Of a stretch of DNA of 64,000 bases, positions 10,002 to 19,282 are shown piece by piece (positions within the stretch are counted from its first letter, which is position 1; every line of letters begins with the position of its first letter). Made by a program: the position numbers and the translations under genes. Origin of the DNA: Curtobacterium sp. ER1/6 (lineage in GTDB: Bacteria; Actinomycetota; Actinomycetes; Actinomycetales; Microbacteriaceae); the NCBI RefSeq assembly GCF_001742745.1, contig NZ_MJAK01000001.1, positions 744,001-808,000 on the forward strand, in the 5' to 3' direction. The notes under the pieces were generated by a model, which made no database searches, was not told the DNA's origin, and saw nothing but the letters and a program-made list of their open reading frames with translations.

Positions 10002-11094
10002 GGGCGATCCACTCCAGGTAGAAGAGTCCGACACCGGCGGCGACGCAGAGTCCCGCGATGATCCAGAACCGGACGACGACGGTCACCTCGGCCCACCCCT
10101 TCAGCTCGAAGTGGTGGTGCAGCGGGCTCATCCGGAAGATGCGCTTGCCGTGGGTGATCTTGAAGTAGGCCCGCTGCAGGATGACCGAACCGGTGACGAT
10201 GAAGAACAGTCCGCCGATGAGGATCAGCAGCAGTTCGGTGCGGCTCAGGATCGCGAGGCCGGCCAGGGCGCCGCCGAGGCCGAGCGACCCCGTGTCGCCG
10301 AGGAAGATCTGCGCGGGTGAGGTGTTGTACCAGAGGAAGCCGATGAGGCCACCGCAGACCGCGGCCGCGACGACGGCCAGGTCGAGCGGGTCGGTCGTGC
10401 TGTAGCAGGCGTGCGCGGTGCTCTCGTCGAGCCGCGCGCCGCCGCAGATCTGGTTGGACTGCCAGAACCCGATGATCACGTACGAGCCGATCGCGAGGAT
10501 GCTCGACCCGGTCGCGAGACCGTCGAGGCCGTCCGCCACGTTCACGCCGTTCGACGTCGACACCGTGAGCAGCACGATCCACGCCAGGTACAGGACCGTG
10601 CCGATGACGGTCCCGAGCACCATGAAGTCGAGCCACGGGACGTCGCGGATCGCGGAGATCATCGTGGACGCCGGCGGCTTGCCGTTCCCGGTCGGCACGA
10701 CGAGCGCGATCGTGGCGAAGATGACGCCGACGATGACCTGGCCGAGCACCTTGGCCCACCCGCCGAGCCCGAGGCTCCGCTGGCGTCGCACCTTCAGGAA
10801 GTCGTCGATGAAGCCGACGAACCCGAGCCCGACCATGAGGAAGAGCACGAGCAGGCCGGACAGGGTGACCGAGTCACGCCCGACCAGGTGTCCGACGAAG
10901 TAGCCCAGCACCGCGCCGATGATGAGGACGATGCCGCCCATCGTGGCCGTGCCGCGCTTCGTGTGGTGCGACTGCGGGCCGTCGTCACGGATGAACTGAC
11001 CCCACCCGAGACGGTGGAACAGCTTGATGAACAGCGGCGTGAGCAGCAGTGTGAACACCAGCGACACGGCGCCGGCGACGAGGAGCGCGATCAT
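9991..11094 (-). CDS. mraY: Phospho-N-acetylmuramoyl-pentapeptide-transferase MraY
   Basis: MraY moves phospho-MurNAc-pentapeptide from UDP to undecaprenyl phosphate, forming lipid I at the inner membrane. The 367-residue polytopic protein has ten or so helices. Active-site landmarks are G-F-I-D-D-F-L-K (two aspartates, near residue 95), [13 protein letters not shown] (near 188), F-L-G-D-T-G-S-L (near 260), and the [13 protein letters not shown] loop near the C-terminus. The ATG overlaps the murF stop by 4 bases. Confidence 0.97.
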   Translation of the reverse strand: MIALLVAGAVSLVFTLLLTPLFIKLFHRLGWGQFIRDDGPQSHHTKRGTATMGGIVLIIGAVLGYFVGHLVGRDSVTLSGLLVLFLMVGLGFVGFIDDFLKVRRQRSLGLGGWAKVLGQVIVGVIFATIALVVPTGNGKPPASTMISAIRDVPWLDFMVLGTVIGTVLYLAWIVLLTVSTSNGVNVADGLDGLATGSSILAIGSYVIIGFWQSNQICGGARLDESTAHACYSTTDPLDLAVVAAAVCGGLIGFLWYNTSPAQIFLGDTGSLGLGGALAGLAILSRTELLLILIGGLFFIVTGSVILQRAYFKITHGKRIFRMSPLHHHFELKGWAEVTVVVRFWIIAGLCVAAGVGLFYLEWIARVG

Positions 11095-12587
11095 TCGGTG
11101 ACACCTCCGAGGCGGTCGCCGAGGAATCGCAGTTCGGCTGACTTCGAGGACTTGACGAGGACGACGTCGCCGGGGCGGACCATCTCCTGCAGGGCACGGA
11201 CGGCGTCGTCGACGTCCTCGACGTACACGGACTCCCCGTCCCACGACCCCTCGAGCGTGGCGGCCTGGTGGATGGCGGCGGCGCCGGGTCCGACGACCAC
11301 GAGCTGTCCGATGCCGAGCCGGACGACGAGCCGACCGATGGTGTCGTGCTCCTCGGTCGCGTACTCGCCGAGCTCCGCCATCTCGCCGAGCACGGCGACG
11401 GAGCGCTCGCCCGGGCGCACGATCTGCGCCAGGGTGCGGAGCGCGGCCGCCATCGAGTCCGGCGAGGCGTTGTAGGCGTCGTTGACGACGGTGACGCCCT
11501 CGGGTCCGCCCTGGAGGAGCTCCATGCGCCAGCGCTCGGCCCGCGTCATCGACGCGAGCGCCTCGGCACCGGCGGCGAGCGGGACGCCCCACAGGTGCGC
11601 GACGGTGAGCGCGGCGGAGGCGTTCATCGCGTGGTGCTCACCGAGGATGGCGAGGCGGACGTCGACGGTCTGTGGGACCGGGGAAGAGCCTCCAGGACGA
11701 TCCGCGGCGGCCTCGGCCGGGACGGGAGGCGCGGTCAGCGTGAAGCGGGTGCCGCTGCGGTCCGTCTCGATGCCGCCGATGCGGTAGTCGGCACCCGCGG
11801 ACGTGCCGAACCCGACGACGGTCGCGTCGGTCAGCGCCCGCATGGACGCGACGCGGTCGTCGTCGACGTTGAGCAGCGCGGTCGCGGTCGCCGGCAGGTC
11901 GGTGACCATCTCCGACTTCGCGCGCTGCGTGGCCTCGATGCCGCCGAACTCCCCCGCGTGCGCGAGTCCGACCTTGAGGACGACGCCGACGTCCGGCTCG
12001 GCGATCGAGACGAGCTTCGCGATGTGACCGATGCCGCTGGCACCCATCTCGACCACGAGGAACCGCGTGTCGTGGGTGATGCGGAGCATCGAGACCGGGG
12101 CGCCGACGTGGTTGTTGAAGGACCCCTGCGGCGCGACGGTGTCGCCGTGCTGCTCGAGGATGGTCCGGAGCATGTTCTTCGTGCTCGTCTTGCCGTTCGA
12201 GCCGGTGATGCCCACCACGCGCAGGGGGGCCGGGCGGCCCTGCTCGTCGACGCGGTCGGCGCTCGAGGCGCGGACGCGCGCGACGACCTCGTGCGCGAGC
12301 GCGGCGAGGGCGGCGTACCCGTCGGGCACGACGACCTGCGCGGTGTCGCTGCCCTCGGGCAGCTCGACCGCACGTTCGGTGACGACGAGGGCGGCACCGG
12401 CCTCGGCCGCGGCCGGCACGAAGCGGTGGCCGTCGGTCTCCTCACCGAGCAGGGCGAAGAACACGCTGCCGGCGCCGACCAGGCGCGAGTCGGTCTCGAC
12501 GCTGCCGTCGACGACCCGTCCGCGGGCACCACTGACGAGCTCGCCGCCGATCGCGGTGGCGATCTCGGCGAGGGTCAGCGCGATCAT
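11091..12587 (-). CDS. murF: UDP-MurNAc-tripeptide--D-alanyl-D-alanine ligase MurF
   Basis: MurF adds D-Ala-D-Ala to the UDP-MurNAc-tripeptide, the last cytoplasmic Mur-ligase step. The 498-residue sequence opens with [10 protein letters not shown], the usual MurF N-terminal fold. It carries V-F-F-A-L near 40, the ATP loop [10 protein letters not shown] near 127, N-N-x-x-G-A-P near 155 and V-V-E-M-G-A-S-G near 177. H-H-A-M-N-A and [10 protein letters not shown], both MurF hallmarks, lie further on. It overlaps murE and mraY by 4 bases each (ATGA), so it is tightly coupled. Confidence 0.97.
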   Translation of the reverse strand: MIALTLAEIATAIGGELVSGARGRVVDGSVETDSRLVGAGSVFFALLGEETDGHRFVPAAAEAGAALVVTERAVELPEGSDTAQVVVPDGYAALAALAHEVVARVRASSADRVDEQGRPAPLRVVGITGSNGKTSTKNMLRTILEQHGDTVAPQGSFNNHVGAPVSMLRITHDTRFLVVEMGASGIGHIAKLVSIAEPDVGVVLKVGLAHAGEFGGIEATQRAKSEMVTDLPATATALLNVDDDRVASMRALTDATVVGFGTSAGADYRIGGIETDRSGTRFTLTAPPVPAEAAADRPGGSSPVPQTVDVRLAILGEHHAMNASAALTVAHLWGVPLAAGAEALASMTRAERWRMELLQGGPEGVTVVNDAYNASPDSMAAALRTLAQIVRPGERSVAVLGEMAELGEYATEEHDTIGRLVVRLGIGQLVVVGPGAAAIHQAATLEGSWDGESVYVEDVDDAVRALQEMVRPGDVVLVKSSKSAELRFLGDRLGGVTE

Positions 12588-14209
12588 CGGATCTCCTCCG
12601 CCGGACCGGAGTTCGGCTCCCAGCCGGCCTCGCGGAGGGCCTGGCGGGCCTCGTCGCGGGCCGAGTACGGCGTGCGGACGCCCGCGATGTCGCGGTAGTC
12701 CTGGTGCCCGGGACCGGCCCAGAGGATCGAGTCCCCCTCGCCGAGCAGGCTGACCGCCTTGCGGATCGCGGCCTCCGGCGGGCTCACCTCGTACGTCTCG
12801 TGGTCCGGGTAGGCCTCGCGCGCGGCGTCGACCAGGGTCTTCCGGATCGACGCGGCGTCCTCGAAGCGGGGGTGGTGGTCGGTGACGACGAGCACGTCGC
12901 TGCCGGCTGCCGCCACGCGGGCCATGTCGCCGCGCTTGGTCGTGTCGCGGTCGCCGTCGGCGCCGAAGAGCATGAGGACCCGGCCGGTCGTGAACTGCCG
13001 GACGGCGGCCAGGGTGTTCTCGAAGGCGTCGGCGCTGTGGCCGAAGTCGACGTAGACGCTCGGGCCGCGGTCACCGGAGACGCGCTCGGTGCGACCGGGC
13101 AGGTAGCACTCGATCGCGCTGACGGGGTGCTCGTCGGTCTCGTCCGCGTAGCGACGGTGGTTCGACCCGAGCGCGTGCGCGATGGCGCCGAGCTCGAAGC
13201 CGCCCTCGACGAGCATGACGATCGCCAGCGCGGCGTTCGCCGCCATGTGCCAGCCGATCAGGGGCACCCGGGTGGTGAGCTCGCGGCCCTCGGGGCCGGT
13301 CAGACGGAACTCGGTGTAGGCCGCGTGCGCCTCGACGATCTCGACGTGCCACTCGGCCTCGACGTCGGGGTGCACCGTGATGGTCGTGACCGGGATGCGG
13401 GAGTCCTGCACCACGCGGTGGCCCCAGTCGGTGTCCAGCGAGACGACGCCGCGACGGCTGTGCTCGGGCTGGAACAGCGGGAGCTTCGCCTGGTAGTACT
13501 CCTCCATGTCGGCGTAGTCGTCGAGGTGGTCGTGCGACAGGTTCGTGAACCCGGCGACGTCGAACACGATCCCGTCGACGCGGTGTCGGCTGAGGGCCTG
13601 GGCGCTCACCTCGACGGCGACCGCGCGCACCTCGGACTCGCGCATCCGGGCGAGGAGCGCGTGCATCTCGCTCGCCTCGGGCGTGGTCAGGCGGCTGGTG
13701 ACGCTGAGCGTGCCGATGTGGCGCTCCGCGGTCGAGCTCAGACCGGTGACGAGACCGAGCTGCTTGAGGATCCCCTCGAGGATGTACGAGGTGCTGGTCT
13801 TGCCGTTCGTGCCGGTGGTGGCGAACAGCTGCGGCAGGTCGGTCGCCTCGTCCGGGTGGGTGCGGTAGACCCAGGCGGACACGTCGCCGAGCGCAGCCCG
13901 CGGGTCCTCGACCACCAGGACCGGCAGCCCGGACGGCTCGGCGAGGGCCACGCCGTCCGCGTCGGTGAGCACGGCGACCGCGCCGCGCTCGGCGGCCTCG
14001 GGGGCGAACTGCGCTCCGTGGCGGTTCGCGCCGTGCACGCCGACGAACAGGTCACCGGGCTGCACCTCGGCGGCGCTCAGGGTGACGCCCGTCGTCTCGA
14101 CGGTGTCGACCGCGCCGACGACGCGCATGCCGAAGGCGTTCGCGAGTTCGGCCACGCTCCTCGGGGTCGGGTGTTCGGGTCGGAGGACCGGGGGGATCCG
14201 TGCGGACAA
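12584..14209 (-). CDS. murE: UDP-MurNAc-dipeptide--third amino acid ligase MurE (non-DAP type)
   Basis: MurE adds the third residue of the stem peptide. The Mur ATP loop G-T-N-G-K-T-S is near residue 133, T-T-P-E-A near 170, and the carbamylated-lysine region Y-Y-Q-A-K-L-P-L-F follows. The substrate loop near 440 reads T-D-H-H-P-R instead of the D-N-P-R that defines meso-diaminopimelate ligases, so this enzyme probably adds another residue. Microbacteriaceae have group B walls, where homoserine or a diamine occupies position 3. TTG at 14209 is chosen because AAGGAA lies just upstream and the N-terminus then starts normally. That gives 541 residues, 14 bases after the ftsI stop. Confidence 0.93.
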   Translation of the reverse strand: MSARIPPVLRPEHPTPRSVAELANAFGMRVVGAVDTVETTGVTLSAAEVQPGDLFVGVHGANRHGAQFAPEAAERGAVAVLTDADGVALAEPSGLPVLVVEDPRAALGDVSAWVYRTHPDEATDLPQLFATTGTNGKTSTSYILEGILKQLGLVTGLSSTAERHIGTLSVTSRLTTPEASEMHALLARMRESEVRAVAVEVSAQALSRHRVDGIVFDVAGFTNLSHDHLDDYADMEEYYQAKLPLFQPEHSRRGVVSLDTDWGHRVVQDSRIPVTTITVHPDVEAEWHVEIVEAHAAYTEFRLTGPEGRELTTRVPLIGWHMAANAALAIVMLVEGGFELGAIAHALGSNHRRYADETDEHPVSAIECYLPGRTERVSGDRGPSVYVDFGHSADAFENTLAAVRQFTTGRVLMLFGADGDRDTTKRGDMARVAAAGSDVLVVTDHHPRFEDAASIRKTLVDAAREAYPDHETYEVSPPEAAIRKAVSLLGEGDSILWAGPGHQDYRDIAGVRTPYSARDEARQALREAGWEPNSGPAEEIR

Positions 14210-14223
14210 GTGTTCCTTCTTCC

Positions 14224-15993
14224 TCACCACGTGGACGGGTACAGCTGCGCCTCGGCCGTGGAGGGGGCTACTCGGTACTTCTCGAGCACCTGGGACATCA
14301 GCGTGCGGAACGCCGGAGCCGCTCCGCTGGACCACTTGTTGGTCTGCGGCTTCGTGAACGTCACCGTGACAACATACTGGGGGTCCTCGGCGGGTGCCAT
14401 TCCGGCCACCGAGGTGATGCGCTGTCCGCCGTAGCCCTTCGACCCCTCGGCCACCTCGGCGGTACCGGTCTTCGCGGCGATGTTGTAGCCGGAGATCGGC
14501 TTCATGCCGACGAGCGTGCCGCCCGTGACGACGCTCTGCAGCATCTTGACGGTCTGGTCGGCCGCCGCGGTGGAGACGACGCGCGTCCCCTGCACGTCGG
14601 GCGCGTCGATGGTCCTGCCGTCGGCGGTCTGGCAGCCCTTCACCATGTGCAGCGGGATCCGGACGCCGTCGTTCGCCAGCGTCTGGAACACGCTCGCCAC
14701 CTGGACCGCGGTGGTCGAGATGCCCTGACCGAACATCGAGTTGATGTTCGTCTGGCTGCTCCAGTCGGGCGAGGCGCCGTACTGCATGGCCGGCTGCCCC
14801 GGGTAGTCGATCGCCGTCTCCGGCTCGAACAGGCCGAACTTCTTCATGTAGTCGAAGCGCTGCTGCTGCGTGAGCCGTTCGCCGAGCTCGGTGATGCCGA
14901 CGTTCGACGAGTTCTGCAGGATGCCGGTCAGGGTCAGGTTCTCGGTGGGGTGGAACTCGGAGTCCTGGATCTTGCCGCCCCACGGGAACGAGCGCGAGTA
15001 CGGCACGACCGCACGGTCGGTCGGACCCGACTTCCCCTGGTCGATCAGTGCCGCTGCGATCGCCGCCTTGATCGTCGACCCGGGCTCGTACGTCGCGGTC
15101 AGGGCGCGGGAGCCGAAGGCGCCCTTGTCGGTCGTCGCGTCGACGTCGTTCGGGTCCACCGTCGGGTAGTCGGCGACGGCGAGGAGCTCACCCGTCTTGA
15201 CGTCCACCACGGTCGCGGTCGCGGACTCGGCCTGCAGGGACTTCGCCGCCGACGCGATCGTCTGCTGCGCCATGTACTGCAGGTCGCTGTCGATGGTGGT
15301 CTCGAGCGTGCCGCCGTCCTTCGCCTGCTTGGTCGTGCGGGTGCTGCCGGGCAGCTGCACGCCGTCCTCGCCGCGCTCGTACGTCTCCGAGCCGTTCGTG
15401 CCCGCGAGGCACGCGTCGTACGAGTACTCCAGGCCGGCCTGCGCGCCGTCGGTGCCCATGAAGCCCGTCAGCGCCCCGGCCGTCGCGCCGCTCGGGTAGA
15501 CGCGCGCCGCCTGCTGCTCGGGGTAGGTCCACGGGATGGACAGTGCGCGGACGGCCTCGTAGTGCTTCACGTCGAGGCCCTTGACCAGGTACGCGAAGTC
15601 CGACCGGGGGTCCGCGGCGATGTTCCGCTGCATGGTCGCGACGTCCGCGCCGGACGCCTCCGCGACGGCACGCAGGGCATCGTCGACCGAGACCCGCTTC
15701 ACGCGGTCGCCGCCGAGCTTGCCGTCGAAGGGCTTCACGAGGCGCGGCGAGGTGGTGATGTTGTACCGGTTGACGCTGTCGGCCAGCTCCACGCCGTTGC
15801 GGTCGACGATGGCGCCGCGGGTCCCGTAGATGGTCACCGGGATGCTCCGCTTGGCCTTCGACGCGTCGTTCAGCGCGGCGGCCTGCACCACCTGGATGTC
15901 GACCAGGCGGATCACGAACACGGCCACGAGGGCGATCACGGCGATGATCACCACGCTGTAGCGCAGTCGTGGGTTGCGGATCGTCTTGGTCAC
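14224..15993 (-). CDS. ftsI: Peptidoglycan D,D-transpeptidase FtsI (class B PBP, PBP3)
   Basis: FtsI is the septal transpeptidase partnered with FtsW. The 589-residue protein has a short cytoplasmic tail and one transmembrane helix (about 13-34). The class B dimerisation domain begins with T-I-Y-G-T-R-G-A-I-V-D-R-N-G. The penicillin-binding domain shows the catalytic S-T-I-K (serine near 303), S-S-N near 363 and K-T-G-T near 508. The GTG start has AAGGA about 10 nt upstream. It follows the ftsL-like gene by 49 bases. Confidence 0.96.
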   Translation of the reverse strand: MTKTIRNPRLRYSVVIIAVIALVAVFVIRLVDIQVVQAAALNDASKAKRSIPVTIYGTRGAIVDRNGVELADSVNRYNITTSPRLVKPFDGKLGGDRVKRVSVDDALRAVAEASGADVATMQRNIAADPRSDFAYLVKGLDVKHYEAVRALSIPWTYPEQQAARVYPSGATAGALTGFMGTDGAQAGLEYSYDACLAGTNGSETYERGEDGVQLPGSTRTTKQAKDGGTLETTIDSDLQYMAQQTIASAAKSLQAESATATVVDVKTGELLAVADYPTVDPNDVDATTDKGAFGSRALTATYEPGSTIKAAIAAALIDQGKSGPTDRAVVPYSRSFPWGGKIQDSEFHPTENLTLTGILQNSSNVGITELGERLTQQQRFDYMKKFGLFEPETAIDYPGQPAMQYGASPDWSSQTNINSMFGQGISTTAVQVASVFQTLANDGVRIPLHMVKGCQTADGRTIDAPDVQGTRVVSTAAADQTVKMLQSVVTGGTLVGMKPISGYNIAAKTGTAEVAEGSKGYGGQRITSVAGMAPAEDPQYVVTVTFTKPQTNKWSSGAAPAFRTLMSQVLEKYRVAPSTAEAQLYPSTW

Positions 15994-16042
15994 GCGGTGC
16001 GGTCCTTCCCGGGTGGTGCGGCAGGGTGTCCCGGCCCGCAGG

Positions 16043-16708
16043 TCACCGGGTGGTGGGGGCCTGGAGCGGGTTCGCGTCGGACTCTACGTCGGCCTTCGGC
16101 GCGGCCCCGTCCGACGCGCTGGCCCCGGCGCTGTTCCCAGCGTCGGTGCTCGCGGCGGCCGGCGCGGATGCGGCCGCGGACGGTGCGGCGGGTGCGCTCG
16201 GCGCCGACTCGGCCGGCTGCTGCTTCGTCGCGAGCGGGACCGGGTCGAGCAGGGCGTTGGGCACCTGGTTGTCGCTGCTCGCGGTCGCCTCGTCGGGAGC
16301 CGCCGGCGTCGGCGTGCCGTACACCCGCCCGGTCTCCGGGTCGAGGTAGACCGGCGTGGAGTTCGCGATCATCCCGAGCGACTGCGCGTTGCGGGCGAGG
16401 TTCTGCGGCGAGTCGAGCACGCGGAGCTCCTCGGACAGCGACTGCTGCGTCCGCGAGAGCTTCGTCTGCTCGGCGCCGAGGGAGTCGAGCGTGTAGGCGC
16501 CCTGGCTCAGCACCATGCTGATGCCGAGCTGCGCGAGCAGCAGGATGCCGAGCGCGACGACCGCGACGATGGCGTACGCCACCTTCGGACGGGCACGGCG
16601 CTGCGCACGCGTCGGTGCGACCTCGACCAGCTCGGGGCGGTCGTGGCGCGGGCGCGGGGCACGCGACGGGGCGACGACGGGGTCGACGAGTGCGAGGTTC
16701 GTGCTCAT
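16043..16708 (-). CDS. FtsL-like bitopic septum protein with Ala/Pro/Ser-rich tail
   Basis: A 221-residue membrane protein in the slot between rsmH and ftsI where ftsL normally sits. Residues 1-41 are basic and cytoplasmic. One transmembrane helix follows (V-A-Y-A-I-V-A-V-V-A-L-G-I-L-L-L), then a leucine-spaced coiled-coil stretch (L-G-A-E-Q-T-K-L-S-R-T-Q-Q-S-L-S-E-E-L-R-V-L) as in FtsL/FtsB. The coil ends with A-R-N-A-Q-S-L-G-M-I, which resembles the conserved end of actinobacterial FtsL-like proteins. After about residue 140 the tail is low-complexity Ala/Pro/Ser, presumably outside the membrane. FtsL sequences diverge strongly, so identity rests on position plus topology. Its ATG lies one base past the rsmH stop. 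Confidence 0.8.
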   Translation of the reverse strand: MSTNLALVDPVVAPSRAPRPRHDRPELVEVAPTRAQRRARPKVAYAIVAVVALGILLLAQLGISMVLSQGAYTLDSLGAEQTKLSRTQQSLSEELRVLDSPQNLARNAQSLGMIANSTPVYLDPETGRVYGTPTPAAPDEATASSDNQVPNALLDPVPLATKQQPAESAPSAPAAPSAAASAPAAASTDAGNSAGASASDGAAPKADVESDANPLQAPTTR

Positions 16709-16709
16709 G

Positions 16710-17666
16710 TCAGTTCCGGATCCGCTCGGCCGCGCGCAGGCGCACGGGGATTGCTCGGGGGTTGGCGGCGCGTTCGGCCTCGTCGGCCAGTTCCGCGCCC
16801 TTGACGACCAGGGACCAGGTCGGGGCGTGCTCGGGGAGCTCCACCGGCAGGTCCGCCGGGGCGCTCGAGGTCGTGCGCTCGACGAGCGCCCGCTTGACCA
16901 GACGGTCCTCGAGGGACTGGTACGACTCGACCACGATGCGGCCGCCGACGCCGATGACGTCGAGTGCGGCGGGGATCGCCCGCTCGAGCACGGCCAGCTC
17001 GGCGTTCACCTCGATGCGGAGCGCCTGGAACACGCGCTTCGCCGGGTGACCCTGCCGCTGGACCGCGAGGGGGGTGGCGTCGTGGAGGACCTGCACCAGG
17101 TCGCCCGACATCGTGAACGGACGCTCCGCGCGCCGCTCGACGATCGCGCGGGCGTACCGGCCGGCCAGCTTCTCCTCGCCGTACCGCTGGAAGATGCGGC
17201 GGAGTTCGCCCTCGTCGTAGGTGGCGAGCACGTCCGCCGCGGTGCGGCCCTCGGTCCGGTCCATCCGCATGTCGAGCGGGGCGTCCTGGCTGTAGGCGAA
17301 GCCGCGCTCGGCGCGGTCCAGCTGGAGCGAGCTGACGCCGAGGTCGAACAGGACGCCGTCGACCTTCCGGAACCCCTCGCCCTCGACCGCCTCGACGATG
17401 TCGTCGTACACGGTGTGCACGAGCCGGACGCGGTCGCCGAAACGGGCCAGGCGCTCCCCCGCGATGCCGAGCGCGTCGGTGTCGCGGTCGAGTCCGATCA
17501 GGGTGAGCTCCGGGAAGCGCTCGAGCAGCGCTGCGGAGTGCCCGCCCATCCCGAGGGTGGCGTCGACGACGACCTTGCCCGGGCCCTCGAGCGCGGGGAC
17601 GAACAGGTCGACGATGCGCTGGAGCATCACCGGGGTGTGCGGGAACGTCGGCTGGTCTTCGGCCAT
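16710..17666 (-). CDS. rsmH: 16S rRNA (cytosine-1402-N4)-methyltransferase RsmH (MraW)
   Basis: RsmH methylates N4 of C1402 in 16S rRNA using S-adenosylmethionine. The sequence starts with F-P-H-T-P-V-M-L, typical of the family. The SAM loop is [10 protein letters not shown] near residue 36 and G-L-D-R-D-T-D-A near 58. [15 protein letters not shown] and P-L-D-M-R-M-D follow near 105-130, with the C-terminal motif [13 protein letters not shown] at 17666 gives 318 residues, matching the usual length, with a GAGGGG box 8 nt away. A GTG 27 bases upstream is an alternative. Confidence 0.96.
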   Translation of the reverse strand: MAEDQPTFPHTPVMLQRIVDLFVPALEGPGKVVVDATLGMGGHSAALLERFPELTLIGLDRDTDALGIAGERLARFGDRVRLVHTVYDDIVEAVEGEGFRKVDGVLFDLGVSSLQLDRAERGFAYSQDAPLDMRMDRTEGRTAADVLATYDEGELRRIFQRYGEEKLAGRYARAIVERRAERPFTMSGDLVQVLHDATPLAVQRQGHPAKRVFQALRIEVNAELAVLERAIPAALDVIGVGGRIVVESYQSLEDRLVKRALVERTTSSAPADLPVELPEHAPTWSLVVKGAELADEAERAANPRAIPVRLRAAERIRN

Positions 17667-17773
17667 GTGCAGCCCCTCGACCTCCTGGGCCACGCATCCG
17701 GATCCCCATCCATGCGACCTGACACCGGGGAAGGTGTGTCAGGGCACCACGGCTGGGAGTCCCGATCCGCGGA

Positions 17774-18205
17774 TCAGAAGATCCCCGGGATCACCTCCTC
17801 GTCGTTGTCGGCGAAGCCCTCTTCGACCTCGGCGTAGTAGGCCTCCCACGCGGTGGTCGACCAGATCTCGGCACGGTCACCGCTGCCGATGACCGTGAGG
17901 TCCCGCTCGAGCCCCGCGTACTCGCGGAGGTTCTGCGGGATCGTCACGCGGTTCTGCTTGTCGGGCGTCTCCGCGCTCGCTCCGGAGAGGAACAGGCGCA
18001 TGTAGTCCCGGGTGCGCTTCGACGTCATCGGTGCGGTGCGGATGCGCTCGTGCAGCTGCTCGAACGTGTCCGCACTGAAGACGACGACGCAGCGCTCCTG
18101 CCCACGGGTCATGACGAGCCCGCCGGACAGTTCGTCCCGGAACTTGGCGGGGAGGATCACGCGACCCTTCTCGTCCAGCTTCGGGGCATGGGTACCGAGC
18201 AGCAC
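17774..18205 (-). CDS. mraZ: Transcriptional regulator MraZ
   Basis: MraZ is a ring-forming DNA-binding protein of the AbrB/SpoVT fold that represses its own dcw operon promoter. The 143-residue protein has two repeats of the family motif. The first is [14 protein letters not shown] near residue 13, the second [13 protein letters not shown] near 90. GTG at 18205 was chosen because GGGGAGG lies 7 nt before it and the protein then has the standard length. It is the first gene of the dcw cluster; a 107-base gap leads to rsmH. Confidence 0.96.
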   Translation of the reverse strand: MLLGTHAPKLDEKGRVILPAKFRDELSGGLVMTRGQERCVVVFSADTFEQLHERIRTAPMTSKRTRDYMRLFLSGASAETPDKQNRVTIPQNLREYAGLERDLTVIGSGDRAEIWSTTAWEAYYAEVEEGFADNDEEVIPGIF

Positions 18206-18243
18206 GTCGGGGCCTCCCCTCCGCTCCACCGGTCCGTCGTGGT

Positions 18244-18271
18244 CCCCACTTTACTCCACTTCCCTCCCCAC
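18244..18271 (-). promoter_or_regulatory. mraZ promoter with candidate MraZ boxes
   Basis: On the minus strand three GTGGRG-type repeats begin at 18271, 18259 and 18249 (spacings 12 and 10 bases). They resemble the TGGGN-N5 repeats bound by MraZ in other bacteria. A TAAAGT -10 box (18248-18253) lies within them, 43 bases before the mraZ GTG. Bound MraZ would cover this promoter, so autorepression is the simplest reading. Confidence 0.5.
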
Positions 18272-18377
18272 ATGGCGGTTCCCGCTCCCCGATCTGGCCG
18301 CGACCCCCGGATTGGGGCAGCTCCCCGAGGTCCAGCGGGCACGGAAGAGCCCGCCGATCCGCGGATCGACGGGCTGG

Positions 18378-18411
18378 TGGAGGCGAGTGGAGGAGGTGGA
18401 GCAGAGTGGAG
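18378..18411 (+). repeat. Four TGGAG repeats at about 10-base spacing
   Basis: The plus strand carries TGGAG starting at 18378, 18388, 18397 and 18407. The near-helical spacing matches the layout of MraZ box arrays, but the orientation is opposite to mraZ and the site is 170 bases upstream of its start. It may be a second MraZ-binding array or a coincidence of a G-rich spacer. Confidence 0.4.
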
Positions 18412-18446
18412 GACTCTCACAGCACCGGATCCGGCGGAGGGCGCGC

Positions 18447-18490
18447 CGGACGGGAGGCGCGTGGGGACCCCGCCCCGCGCCTCCCGTCCG
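18447..18490. terminator. Palindromic element of the GGACGGGAGGCGCG family (copy 1)
   Basis: Inverted repeat with 15-base arms (CGGACGGGAGGCGCG and its complement). It belongs to the ten-copy family described in the findings. It lies in the 510-base gap 18230-18739 between the DUF3040 gene and mraZ, so it may back up the terminator at 18684. Nearby (18500-18645) are several short GGGTACGCCCG/GGGCGTGCCGGG-type repeats but no convincing reading frame. Confidence 0.6.
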
Positions 18491-18683
18491 ACGCGCGCCC
18501 GGCCCTCCCCGGCACGCCCGGCCCTTCCCGTCACACCCGCAGTACCCGGCGGTTCCGGGCGTGCCGGGCGTGCTCGTCCGACCCGGTACGCCCGATCGAC
18601 CCGGGTACGCCCGTTCCGACCGAGCACGCCCGATCCCCCGCAGCCCACCGGGACGATCGGCGATCAGCAGCCCCCGCACACGA

Positions 18684-18719
18684 CGAACGGGGCCGGTCCG
18701 ACCGGACCGGCCCCGTTCG
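18684..18719 (-). terminator. Perfect hairpin after the DUF3040 gene
   Basis: Arms of 17 bases (CGAACGGGGCCGGTCCG) are separated by only 2 bases. The hairpin is 20 bases past the DUF3040 stop on the minus strand and is likely its intrinsic terminator, although no T-run follows. Confidence 0.7.
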
Positions 18720-18739
18720 TGGAGGCGTGTGGAGGGCTG

Positions 18740-19141
18740 CTACTGCTGCCCGGGGTCGTTGCGCTTGTCCCAGCGCTCGTTCATGCGGTCCATGAACGAA
18801 CCACCGGACGACGACGGCCGCGCGGGACGACGGGGACCGGCACCACCGGCACGCGGCGCCTTCGCCCCGGCCTTCGGCATCCGCATGCCCGGACGCAGCG
18901 CGTACAGCACGCCGGCGAGCATCACGACGAAGCCCGGCAGACCGAGCAGCGGCTGCTTGAACACCAGCGCGAGGACGACGATCGCGATGCCGACCAGTGC
19001 GCCGAGCACCCCGATCGTGATCGTGGTGTAGCTGGCGCGACCCTGGCGGCGCGTGACCCGCGCCACGAAGTCGGAGTCGTTCTGGTAGAGGCTCCGCTCC
19101 ATCTCTTCGAGGAGTCGCTGCTCTTGCTCCGAGAGTGGCAT
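18740..19141 (-). CDS. DUF3040 domain membrane protein
   Basis: A 133-residue protein of the actinobacterial DUF3040 family, function unknown. It begins with the family signature M-P-L-S-E-Q-E-Q-R-L-L-E-E-M-E-R-S-L. Two hydrophobic helices follow at about residues 40-60 and 65-82, then a basic Pro/Gly/Ala-rich tail. ATG at 19141 is preferred because GAGGGA lies 7 nt upstream and the signature then starts the protein. M. tuberculosis has a DUF3040 gene (Rv2169c) in the same neighbourhood of mraZ, which supports an envelope or division-linked role by context only. Confidence 0.88.
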   Translation of the reverse strand: MPLSEQEQRLLEEMERSLYQNDSDFVARVTRRQGRASYTTITIGVLGALVGIAIVVLALVFKQPLLGLPGFVVMLAGVLYALRPGMRMPKAGAKAPRAGGAGPRRPARPSSSGGSFMDRMNERWDKRNDPGQQ

Positions 19142-19163
19142 CTCGTTTCCCTCTTGTTCTCGG

Positions 19164-19190
19164 GGATGCTGTCCTGAGGATGCTGTCCTG
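19164..19190 (-). repeat. Direct repeat in the DUF3040 leader
   Basis: GGATGCTGTCCTG occurs twice in tandem (plus-strand reading, 14-base period) within the presumed 5' untranslated region of the DUF3040 gene. It lies between the candidate -10 at 19247-19252 and the start codon. Its function is unknown; it could be a regulator site or a simple slip duplication. Confidence 0.6.
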
Positions 19191-19246
19191 GGTGACGGCT
19201 GGTGGACCGCGCTGCCGCCGGGTTGTGGCAAGCGCTGAGTGGACCG

Positions 19247-19275
19247 ATTCTATGACTCGACCGCTCCACTAGGGT
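19247..19275. promoter_or_regulatory. Divergent promoters for DUF3040 and polyprenyl synthetase
   Basis: A minus-strand TAGAAT (19247-19252) and a plus-strand TAGGGT (19270-19275) face away from each other, 17 bases apart, so each occupies the other's -35 zone. The plus-strand box is 7 nt before the GTG of the polyprenyl synthetase gene, which fits a leaderless transcript. The minus-strand box would give DUF3040 a leader of roughly 100 nt. Confidence 0.5.
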
Positions 19276-19282
19276 AGGTACC

